From UBA1447 sp964568955 (lineage in GTDB: Bacteria > Bacillota > Clostridia > Oscillospirales > Acutalibacteraceae): DNA of 5,550 bases. The stretch lies in NCBI GenBank assembly GCA_964568955.1, contig CAZMSM010000100.1, forward strand, positions 1 through 5,550. The letters run 5' to 3'. Below, piece after piece: positions 1 to 5,492 of this stretch (its first letter is position 1; each line of letters opens with the position of its first letter). The notes under the pieces were generated by a model, which saw only the letters and a list, made by a program, of their open reading frames with translations, made no database searches and was not told the origin of the DNA. Both the position numbers and the translations under genes were made by a program.

Positions 1-142
1 TTTTATCCTGTTCGGCAAGCGCCAGCCTCTCATTCAGCGCTTTTTCAAAAGCGTCATTGCGAACTTGACTCAGGATATCAGCGTAACCGGCTTCATCAAG
101 AGTGAATGTCTTTCCGCAATGCGGACACTTAATTTCATGCAT
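1..142 (-). CDS. DUF2130 domain-containing protein, N-terminal fragment (runs off the left edge)
   Basis: The first 47 codons of a gene that continues past the window edge. The protein starts MHEIKCPHCGKTF, then an acidic stretch (LDEAGYADIL) and a charged helix (QVRNDAFEKALNERLALAEQ) that looks like the start of a coiled coil. This opening, a CxxC knuckle (Cys6, Cys9) followed by a 'DE.GYA.I..QVR...FE' segment, is what I recognise from DUF2130 proteins. Members of that family typically have a short N-terminal Cys motif, a long coiled coil and a C-terminal domain related to restriction-endonuclease folds; only the first part is visible here. The ATG at 142-140 is chosen because GAGGAG (151-156) lies 8 nt upstream. 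The gene follows the DUF2779 gene on the same strand after 118 bp. The cellular role of the family is not established, and the nuclease link is family knowledge rather than something seen here. Confidence 0.75.
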   Translation of the reverse strand, partial: MHEIKCPHCGKTFTLDEAGYADILSQVRNDAFEKALNERLALAEQDK

Positions 143-260
143 AACTTTAACTCCTCAACTTTCTTATTAATCTCTTTTGTTTTTATATTTAATACATCGG
201 CAAAGTTTCTAACGAAACAAACGCCTGTTATTTATATCCATATTTTAACATACTAATGTG
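143..260 (-). other. AT-rich intergenic region between the DUF2779 and DUF2130 genes
   Basis: This 118-bp gap holds the ribosome binding site of the DUF2130 gene and several AT-rich -10-like hexamers (TATAAA at 236-231 and 187-182), but none has a convincing -35 at proper spacing. A weak pair is TTGGCA (274-269, inside the end of the upstream gene) with TATGTT (252-247) at 16 bp. A small hairpin, GTTTC-TAAC-GAAAC on the plus strand (205-218), has a five-pair stem and no U-tract, so it is not a terminator. With no terminator seen, the DUF2130 gene may be reached by read-through from the WYL-DUF2779 operon, by its own weak promoter, or by both. Confidence 0.45.
151..156 (-). promoter_or_regulatory. 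Shine-Dalgarno site of the DUF2130 gene
   Basis: GAGGAG on the minus strand, 8 nt before the ATG at 142-140. It is a near-consensus ribosome binding site and fixes the start of the truncated gene at the left edge. Confidence 0.8.
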
Positions 261-2273
261 TTAGAATGTGCCAATCATTTCCCGCCATCCCTCATAAATC
301 AAAACCATAGCAAAAGTATCCAGCTCGCAATACTTCAGCAGCGCTGCTATTATTTCTCCTCGTTCATAATCACTCATTTCTTCAAACTGCAACTTCCCAT
401 ATGCTGTAAGAGCCGCACCACCATCGTGCAGTTCGTCCGAATTGCTGAAAAGTTTGCCCGAGTCAAGTATTGCCCGCTCTTCTTCCGTCAGTGTTTCAAG
501 GTCTTTAAACATGGTTGGCAAAAGTTGATACGGGTCCTTAACGGTGCCGTCTTCCTGATACTCAATCCAAATCTTCTCTTTATAGTTTTTACTTCTGATT
601 CCGTCTTTTGCGCCGTAAACCGGTGCGGCGTATTTTTTTTGCAGGTATTTTGAGCTGTTGAGGATGGCTGGCAAAACCTGTTTTATTGAGTTTGAGCCGC
701 TGGTTGCCGGATCAAAATAGAAACGCTTGACAAGTTCACATAGGTCAATCATATCGCGCGCGCCTACTCTGGTTCGTTTGTTTTTGGGTCCCAAATGCGT
801 TATCGATTCAATAAACTCTTGCAGTTCCGCGCAGTCTGGCACTATTGCCTTATCTTTTTCAAGTTGCCGATATATCGCATTCAGTATGGTGTTCTCATGT
901 GGTGCATAGCGAAAAACACTCCCGCTGTCTTTATCCAGTTCTTCTTTCAGTTTTCTGACAAACTCATAATTCGGGAAGAAACCGGGTGTTGCGTTGATAT
1001 ATTCCCCGTGATGATCGATGCGGCCGTCTTCATAGACAACATGATGGGAAAACTGAAATGCAATATCTTCATACGGTCTTCGCCCTTTGTTAAACGGTAT
1101 TGCCGCCCTTGATGTTTCAAAGTCGATGAAATGAAGGGGATAAATCCATTTGCTCATTTCAAAAGCCAGGCTTTCACTGTCCAGCCAGTAAGTATTGTCG
1201 TTTTCCTTCACTTTCTGTATTTGCAAAAGTTGCCTTTCACTACTCGAAATGCCCGGGCTACCGTTACCTTTTAATTTGATAACATCTTCCGGAACATCTG
1301 CCATTTTTATGATACCCTCGTCGATCAAGCCCTGTTTTCCTCTGAAGTTCCAAATGTCAAAAATTGTAGGTTCAAGGAAATCGGCATCTGTCCAGTGAAG
1401 TTGCTCTTTCCAGCATGCCTCTAATCCGCTTTTCATACCGTCCTTTTTCTCGTTTTCCGAAGCACAGAATTCGCAGCTACCGCAGCCCGGAAACAGAGGT
1501 GTCTTCACCTTTTCGTCCCGCGCGTAAATATCTGAGTAATAACCGGCAAGTCCTTCAAAACTGTAAGTGTTTCCATCGACCTCATAATCAGCTTCGTAAA
1601 TCATATCGCAGTACTTGTCGACACAAACCTTACCTAGAATTTGAACAGACAAATCCTTATCATTGACAGGCGGAGAAATAATAACCTCTTTTCTCCCTTT
1701 TTCATTTGTTATCACCTTAAACTTTTGATTCAACCCGTTTGTTGGGCATACACTGTCCTTATCCGCCATCATTAAATAGGCGTTGACGATGCAGTCAGGC
1801 AGCGCGTTGCTTATCACATATTTTTGAAACGCAACATCTTCAAGGTACGGGCGCCAACCGGAGGCTATCTCGCCCCTGGCACCTACAAAAACATCCGTGT
1901 TGCTTGAATTGTAAGATTTTGCTTTTACTTCAATCAGTTCGATACGGTTGTTTTCCTTAACAAGGATGTCGACGTGGCAAAAAAGATTTTTATAGCTGAC
2001 AGCCGCTTCAAAAACAACAACGCTTTCGCGTTCTAGCAAATCATTTGTTTGGCGCAAAGCTTCTTGTGCTTCGCGCGTTGATATCTCATACCCGCCGGGG
2101 TAATAGCATTTGGCAAGTTCTCCAACTTGAAACCCGCCTTCCGCAAGCGCGGCAAGAAAAGAATCTTCAAGATTCTGGTCAGCATATTCATCTTTTTTAG
2201 CGGTATAGAAAAGTTTAGTTGTGCATTCTCGGGCCAACTTAAAGCGGGATTTTGTTAAATATCTTGTTTTCAT
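261..2273 (-). CDS. DUF2779 protein: predicted PD-(D/E)XK nuclease fused to a DEDD-type exonuclease
   Basis: A 670-residue protein with no signal peptide or membrane segment, so presumably cytoplasmic. The N-terminus (YLTKSRFKLARECTTKLFY) has the 'LSKS.F....C...L' form of DUF2779 proteins. A Cas4/RecB-like nuclease core follows, with Glu89, Asp102, Glu115-Val-Lys117 and a Gln150/Tyr152 helix. Cys17 and the CxxCxxC set at 264, 267 and 270, with Cys287, resemble the split cysteines that hold an Fe-S cluster in Cas4 and AddB. From about residue 380 the DUF2779 domain has DFET (Asp384, Glu386), a possible second acidic site at Asp510, a GS.SIK.VLPAIL segment (526-537) and YCELDTFAM (Tyr648, Asp652), a Yx3D pattern of DEDD 3'-5' exonucleases. 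The start is Met at 2273-2271: it overlaps the regulator stop as ATGA, has GGGGAG 8 nt upstream, and precedes the conserved LTKSRF. An in-frame ATG 33 codons further upstream only reads a low-complexity Gly/Ala stretch out of the regulator gene. Nuclease activity and substrate are predicted, not known. Confidence 0.88.
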   Translation of the reverse strand: MKTRYLTKSRFKLARECTTKLFYTAKKDEYADQNLEDSFLAALAEGGFQVGELAKCYYPGGYEISTREAQEALRQTNDLLERESVVVFEAAVSYKNLFCHVDILVKENNRIELIEVKAKSYNSSNTDVFVGARGEIASGWRPYLEDVAFQKYVISNALPDCIVNAYLMMADKDSVCPTNGLNQKFKVITNEKGRKEVIISPPVNDKDLSVQILGKVCVDKYCDMIYEADYEVDGNTYSFEGLAGYYSDIYARDEKVKTPLFPGCGSCEFCASENEKKDGMKSGLEACWKEQLHWTDADFLEPTIFDIWNFRGKQGLIDEGIIKMADVPEDVIKLKGNGSPGISSSERQLLQIQKVKENDNTYWLDSESLAFEMSKWIYPLHFIDFETSRAAIPFNKGRRPYEDIAFQFSHHVVYEDGRIDHHGEYINATPGFFPNYEFVRKLKEELDKDSGSVFRYAPHENTILNAIYRQLEKDKAIVPDCAELQEFIESITHLGPKNKRTRVGARDMIDLCELVKRFYFDPATSGSNSIKQVLPAILNSSKYLQKKYAAPVYGAKDGIRSKNYKEKIWIEYQEDGTVKDPYQLLPTMFKDLETLTEEERAILDSGKLFSNSDELHDGGAALTAYGKLQFEEMSDYERGEIIAALLKYCELDTFAMVLIYEGWREMIGTF

Positions 2274-3268
2274 TTGTACTTCTCCCCCATCTCTCGAACC
2301 GCCATTTTCACTCGTTCCCTTAACTCCACCGGCTCCAGCACCTCCACATGCGGTCCATATTGCAGCAGCCAACAGAACATTGCTTCCTCATTGACGCGAA
2401 CAGTGACAAGACATGTCTCGTGTGACTGGCTGCCAAAACGGACATTTTTGCCAAACCAGTCGATAATATCGTTAATCAAGTATTTTTTTGCCATAAACTT
2501 TACGGTAACGCTCTTACCTGCGAACATATAGATACTTTCCGCCATGTGCTTGGGTAAGTCAAGCCCGTTTTCCAACCCCTCCACCTCTTTCATCGGCTTG
2601 ACGGGGGTTGTTAAAAGCTCGATGTCCGTAATCAGGTCTAAGCGGTAGTTGGACACTTTTTTGTATTTGTCATAATTGCAAATCAGATAGTAACGGCCAT
2701 TGGCCGCCACTATCTGATAAGGGTTGATAATGTATCTTCTTATTTCGCCGGCATCGTTGCGGCGGGGGTGGAGTTTTTTGTCGGTACCGAAGGAATTGTA
2801 TAAAAAAGCAACCTGTCTGTCACTGCTGATGGCTTCGTCCAAAATCTCAATGGTGTAAAAAAGCTGCTTGTTTTCCGGCAGGGTCTCCGGCAGGTTGCGG
2901 ATATGCTTGACGCGCGTTTCGAAATAATCGCTCGAAAGTCGCTTGAGTTTTTCGACCAGCGTTTGGCACTGGTTATAAGGGATATGTTTGGAGAACAGCA
3001 GGCCGTCAATCAACAGGCGCAGCTCGCTGTCGTCAAAATCATGGATAAAGTACCAGCCATTGTCATACTCCAAGTTATAACCGAAGGCTTTGAGTTCCGT
3101 GATGTTGCGGCTGACAGCCTTGCGCTCGCACTTCATGACATAGTCATTTTCCAAAATATTAACAATGTCTTTAATCAGCAGCCGGTGGTTTACGTCCGTG
3201 CGGCTTTTTAGAATTTCGAGGATATTGACAACGAGCATCTTTTTCGATCCGGGCGCATTTGTGTTCAT
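2270..3268 (-). CDS. HTH-WYL-WCX family transcriptional regulator
   Basis: A 332-residue DNA-binding regulator of the usual length and order for WYL proteins. Residues about 10-77 form an N-terminal winged helix (KDIVNILE, then ERKAVSRNITELKAFGYNLEY as recognition helix and wing, ending NGWYFI). Residues about 135-222 are the WYL domain: AISSDRQVAFLY, HPRR, INPYQIVAANGRYYLIC and YRLDLI. The name-giving tripeptide is YYL (193-195) rather than WYL, and the ligand-contact Arg of YRLD (Arg209) is kept. Residues about 250-328 fit the WCX extension (VTVKFMA, WFG, LLQYGPHVEVLEP). WYL domains are thought to sense nucleic-acid or nucleotide ligands, and such regulators often control defence and DNA-repair genes. 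The ATG is supported by AGGAGG 7 nt upstream. Its stop overlaps the DUF2779 start, so that nuclease is the most likely target, with autoregulation from the promoter at 3308-3336. Confidence 0.93.
   Translation of the reverse strand: MNTNAPGSKKMLVVNILEILKSRTDVNHRLLIKDIVNILENDYVMKCERKAVSRNITELKAFGYNLEYDNGWYFIHDFDDSELRLLIDGLLFSKHIPYNQCQTLVEKLKRLSSDYFETRVKHIRNLPETLPENKQLFYTIEILDEAISSDRQVAFLYNSFGTDKKLHPRRNDAGEIRRYIINPYQIVAANGRYYLICNYDKYKKVSNYRLDLITDIELLTTPVKPMKEVEGLENGLDLPKHMAESIYMFAGKSVTVKFMAKKYLINDIIDWFGKNVRFGSQSHETCLVTVRVNEEAMFCWLLQYGPHVEVLEPVELRERVKMAVREMGEKYK
2282..2287 (-). promoter_or_regulatory. Internal Shine-Dalgarno site of the DUF2779 gene
   Basis: GGGGAG on the minus strand, inside the last codons of the WYL regulator and 8 nt before the ATG at 2273-2271. 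With the 4-bp ATGA stop/start overlap it supports translational coupling, and it decides the start of the DUF2779 gene against the longer reading frame. Confidence 0.7.
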
Positions 3269-3275
3269 CGCGGGC

Positions 3276-3281
3276 CCTCCT
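3276..3281 (-). promoter_or_regulatory. Shine-Dalgarno site of the WYL regulator
   Basis: A perfect AGGAGG on the minus strand, 7 nt before the ATG at 3268-3266. It fixes the regulator start; no better upstream start codon exists in the frame. Confidence 0.9.
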
Positions 3282-3297
3282 AAAGACTGATTTTGCC

Positions 3298-3308
3298 TAT
3301 TGCGAATA
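3298..3308. promoter_or_regulatory. Possible operator: short inverted repeat at the WYL operon start point
   Basis: The plus strand reads TATTGCGAATA: perfect 4-bp arms (TATT/AATA) around a 3-bp centre. It touches the -10 hexamer and covers the expected transcription start, where a repressor would act. The neighbouring WYL regulator is the obvious candidate ligand, but the arms are short and AT-rich, so this could be chance. Confidence 0.2.
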
Positions 3309-3336
3309 TTTTACTTCACTTCCGCTATTTCGTCAA
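3308..3336 (-). promoter_or_regulatory. Sigma-A/70-type promoter of the WYL-DUF2779 operon
   Basis: On the minus strand TTGACG (3336-3331, five of six consensus bases) is followed by exactly 17 bp and then TAAAAT (3313-3308, five of six). The predicted transcript would start near 3301 and carry a leader of about 33 nt before the regulator ATG, enough for the AGGAGG site. The promoter lies wholly within the 78-bp gap after the ATPase stop codon, so the operon can be transcribed independently of the ATPase gene. An 11-bp inverted repeat (3298-3308) sits at the end of the -10 and the likely start point. Confidence 0.75.
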
Positions 3337-3346
3337 CCGTATCATT

Positions 3347-5350
3347 CTAAAACCCTATTCCTACTTTAGCGGTTTTTAGATGCTCCTGTATTTCAAAATC
3401 TGCTGCGGTCAGGGTGCGGATGTCGTCCGGTGTGACTGCGTCCGGGTCCATTGCGACTAGCCTGCTTGCTTGTTTCATCCTTGCTTTTTCGAGCATGTTG
3501 CGCACAAAGCGGCCGTTGCCGTAATCTTGGGTTTGCGATGCTTTAGCAAGGATCGCTTGTATTACCGCCTCTGCCCCCGGTTCAAGGGTGAGTTTTTGAT
3601 TTTTGACCATTAGGTGCATGATGCCCATCAGCTCGTCTTGTGTGTAATCGGGGAAGTGAACATGAAAGGCGATGCGGCTGCGCAAGCCGGGATTTTTTTC
3701 TAAAAACCCTTCCATCTTATCCGGGTAGCCGGCAAAAATGACGATGGTGTCGTCGCGGGCATTCTCCATCTCCTGCACAATGGTATTGATGGCTTCGTCA
3801 CCGTACATACCGTCCTTTTCGTCAACAAGGGCGTATGCTTCGTCAATAAACAGCACGGAGCCTATCGCCATTGCAAACTTTGCTTTGACAATCTGCGCCG
3901 TCCAACCCACATATTTGCCGACCAAGTCTGCACGACCGACCTCAATCAAATCACCCACGGCGAGCAAATCATTGTCCTTCATAACCTGCGCGATCAGCCT
4001 TGCGACACTTGTTTTGGCCGTGCCGGGGTTACCGGTAAAAATCATGTGCATGGCGGGTTTTTCGCACGGCATGCCTTTTTCCTTAAACAGTTTTTGCGCC
4101 TTGTAATAGTCTAGCGCCTGCTCCAACACTTCTTTTGCCGCGGTGAGGCCTACCATCTCCTGCAAATCCTTGTAGGCGCTGCCCTTGGGAACAGCAATCT
4201 TTTTTTCTGCGCTTTCAATCACCGCATACTGGGGGTAAAGGTCGGTGCGCAAATATTTATCATACCACTTGTCAAATATTTTATTCAAATCTGCGGCCAG
4301 GTAGCCTTTTTCCGCTTTTGGTAAGGCCTTCACCAAGGATGCGGTGCTTTTCACACCTTTTTCCTTGGCCAGTTTTTTCAGGTACATCTTCGCCTTGTCC
4401 GCGAAAACGGTTTCTTCCGACAACTCCACAAAGGTCACTTTTTCCAAATATTCATAAATTTTTATTTTAAGTTTTTCGCTCCCCCGTTTAAAGCACAGTA
4501 TGCTCAGCACGGTTTTGCGATATTCTTTGATAATGTCACAGGCAAATCGGATTTTCTCGGTGGAAAAGTCCGCGAACTCCGAGTCCGCTTCGTCTATATC
4601 AAAATCCAAAATAATCACGCCGCCTTCGGCAAGGGCATATTTTTTACGCATGGATACGATGTCCCGGCGATTGTCGCCGCTGACGGAATAATAGCCAACG
4701 CGGCGGCTAAGCAGACGCCCCGCATCTAGCAGTGAGCCGGCTAAAATCTCTGTCATTTTTGTTTTAATCGTTTCATCGTTTGAGGTAATCATGTAATGAA
4801 CCGGGTGGGCAGTGAAGCGCGTCGGCCCCCTGCCCGCAAAAATGCGTTTGAGTTCCGGCACCATGCTCCGGGTACAAAGCAGGGAGTTTGTGAGTTTGAT
4901 CGCTTTGGTTTTGCCAAAGCTTTCTTCTATTATTTTTTCCCTGTAGCTGGAATCGGAGCCGAGCATCCGTCTTTCATCTTCATACACTTCGTAAATTTCT
5001 GCCCCGTCACCTAAAAACCCCATTCTTTCGGCAAAACGCAGGGCTTCCATAAAGGGCTTTTGGGCAATTTCTTCGGCACTGACAGGCTCCGCCGTGAGTT
5101 CAAGCTGTTCTAAAAAAAGCACGCACTCGTCAACAAGGCCACGGTCAACAAAAAACGTCGCCTGGGCACAAGCTAAAACAACAAAATTATCTTTTTTAAC
5201 TTGTGTCAGATAAAAATTTGCGCTACCCTTGTAAGCGGCACTGAACTCCTCAGCCTGCGTAGCGACAACATTCATAAAGCCTTTCAATTCTTTGTTATCC
5301 TCAAAATCGTAATTTTTCAGCGTTTTGCAAATGATTTTAAAATACAGCAT
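3347..5350 (-). CDS. AAA+ ATPase, CbxX/CfqX (SpoVK-like) family, with degenerate first AAA module
   Basis: A 667-residue protein. Residues about 400-655 form an intact CbxX/CfqX-type AAA+ module: Walker A GNPGTAKT (440-447), a pore-loop-like GKYVGWTA (478-485), Walker B VLFIDEA (Asp503, Glu504), sensor 1 IVIFAGY (536-542), arginine finger NPGLRSR (Arg557, Arg559) and the sensor-2 signature GNGRFVRN (611-618). These predict a hexameric ATPase that remodels a protein partner. Residues about 182-367 resemble a second AAA fold that has lost its P-loop but keeps a Walker-B-like IILDFDIDEAD (246-256). Residues 1-180 match nothing I recognise. No signal peptide or membrane helix is seen. I start at Met 5350-5348 because AAAGGGGA (5358-5365) lies 7 nt upstream; an in-frame ATG seven codons earlier (5371) has no ribosome binding site. 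The gene precedes the WYL operon by 78 bp on the same strand. The ATPase call is firm; partner and pathway are unknown. Confidence 0.9.
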   Translation of the reverse strand: MLYFKIICKTLKNYDFEDNKELKGFMNVVATQAEEFSAAYKGSANFYLTQVKKDNFVVLACAQATFFVDRGLVDECVLFLEQLELTAEPVSAEEIAQKPFMEALRFAERMGFLGDGAEIYEVYEDERRMLGSDSSYREKIIEESFGKTKAIKLTNSLLCTRSMVPELKRIFAGRGPTRFTAHPVHYMITSNDETIKTKMTEILAGSLLDAGRLLSRRVGYYSVSGDNRRDIVSMRKKYALAEGGVIILDFDIDEADSEFADFSTEKIRFACDIIKEYRKTVLSILCFKRGSEKLKIKIYEYLEKVTFVELSEETVFADKAKMYLKKLAKEKGVKSTASLVKALPKAEKGYLAADLNKIFDKWYDKYLRTDLYPQYAVIESAEKKIAVPKGSAYKDLQEMVGLTAAKEVLEQALDYYKAQKLFKEKGMPCEKPAMHMIFTGNPGTAKTSVARLIAQVMKDNDLLAVGDLIEVGRADLVGKYVGWTAQIVKAKFAMAIGSVLFIDEAYALVDEKDGMYGDEAINTIVQEMENARDDTIVIFAGYPDKMEGFLEKNPGLRSRIAFHVHFPDYTQDELMGIMHLMVKNQKLTLEPGAEAVIQAILAKASQTQDYGNGRFVRNMLEKARMKQASRLVAMDPDAVTPDDIRTLTAADFEIQEHLKTAKVGIGF
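4250..4807 (-). other. Degenerate AAA-like module within the ATPase (residues about 182-367)
   Basis: Reading the ATPase N-terminal half against the intact C-terminal module gives a similar order of elements: a strand with eroded P-loop and helix (HYMITSNDETIKTKMTEIL), a Walker-B-like strand ending in acidics (GVIILDFDIDE), a sensor-1-like strand (TVLSILCFKRG), then a VTFVELSEET segment like the 'F..P..t.eE' that follows the arginine finger, and a helical lid. The P-loop Gly and Lys-Thr are absent, so it should not hydrolyse ATP. This is a by-eye reading that needs a profile or structure comparison. Confidence 0.45.
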
Positions 5351-5357
5351 TCCCCAA

Positions 5358-5365
5358 TCCCCTTT
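5358..5365 (-). promoter_or_regulatory. Shine-Dalgarno site deciding the ATPase start
   Basis: AAAGGGGA on the minus strand, 7 nt before the ATG at 5350-5348. It overlaps codons 3-5 of the alternative longer reading from 5371, which itself lacks a purine-rich site upstream. This favours the 667-residue form. Confidence 0.65.
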
Positions 5366-5397
5366 CCACATTCGGCAATCTTTTTCGGTGCAAAGAC

Positions 5398-5406
5398 ATT
5401 ATCTCA
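5398..5406 (-). promoter_or_regulatory. Extended -10 promoter of the ATPase gene
   Basis: The minus strand reads TGA then GATAAT (5403-5398), a TGn extended -10 with five of six -10 bases. No good -35 lies 16-18 bp upstream (CAAAAA at 17 bp), as is usual for extended -10 promoters. Transcription would begin near 5391, giving a leader of about 40 nt before the ATG at 5350 and only about 20 nt before the alternative ATG at 5371, which agrees with the shorter start. The promoter lies just downstream of the terminator hairpin, so the ATPase probably begins its own transcription unit. Confidence 0.5.
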
Positions 5407-5450
5407 CAAACCCTGTCCCGTTTTTGTCGCACACCAAATGCTATGATTGC

Positions 5451-5492
5451 AAAAGAAAAGCGGCTCGGGCAAAACGCCTAAGCCGCTCTTTT
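5451..5492. terminator. Hairpin terminator, probably bidirectional
   Basis: Plus-strand arms AGCGGCTCGGGC (5459-5470) and GCCTAAGCCGCT (5476-5487) enclose the loop AAAAC. The stem has seven perfect pairs at the base, one G-T and one A-C pair, then three G-C pairs. On the minus strand the stem is followed by TTTCTTTT (5458-5451); on the plus strand by CTTTT. The minus-strand use fits best: it would stop transcription arriving from a gene beyond the right edge before the ATPase promoter. No plus-strand gene is present to need termination here. Confidence 0.7.

Noticed and set aside
205..218. Small hairpin as a terminator of the WYL-DUF2779 operon
   Set aside because: The stem has only five pairs, is AT-rich and has no adjacent T-tract on the minus strand.
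65..653. Plus-strand reading frames over the left 650 bases, including one of 131 codons antisense to the DUF2779 gene
   Set aside because: They are antisense to well-supported genes, lack ribosome binding sites and show low-complexity Phe/Cys/Leu-rich translations typical of shadow frames.
2274..2372. N-terminal extension of the DUF2779 reading frame giving a 703-residue protein
   Set aside because: It overlaps the WYL gene in another frame, is a Gly/Ala/Ser-rich low-complexity stretch, has no ribosome binding site at its ATG, and the conserved family start (YLTKSRF) begins right after the internal ATG at 2273.
2740..3009. 89-codon minus-strand frame inside the WYL gene
   Set aside because: It is an alternate frame of the well-supported regulator and its Ser/Arg/Lys/Thr-rich translation resembles no protein.
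2903..3211. 102-codon plus-strand frame opposite the WYL gene
   Set aside because: Antisense to the conserved HTH region; no start signals of its own and no recognisable domain.
5351..5371. ATPase start at the ATG 5371-5369
   Set aside because: No Shine-Dalgarno site precedes it and the predicted leader would be only about 20 nt; the ATG at 5350 has AAAGGGGA at good spacing. Kept as an alternative, not excluded.
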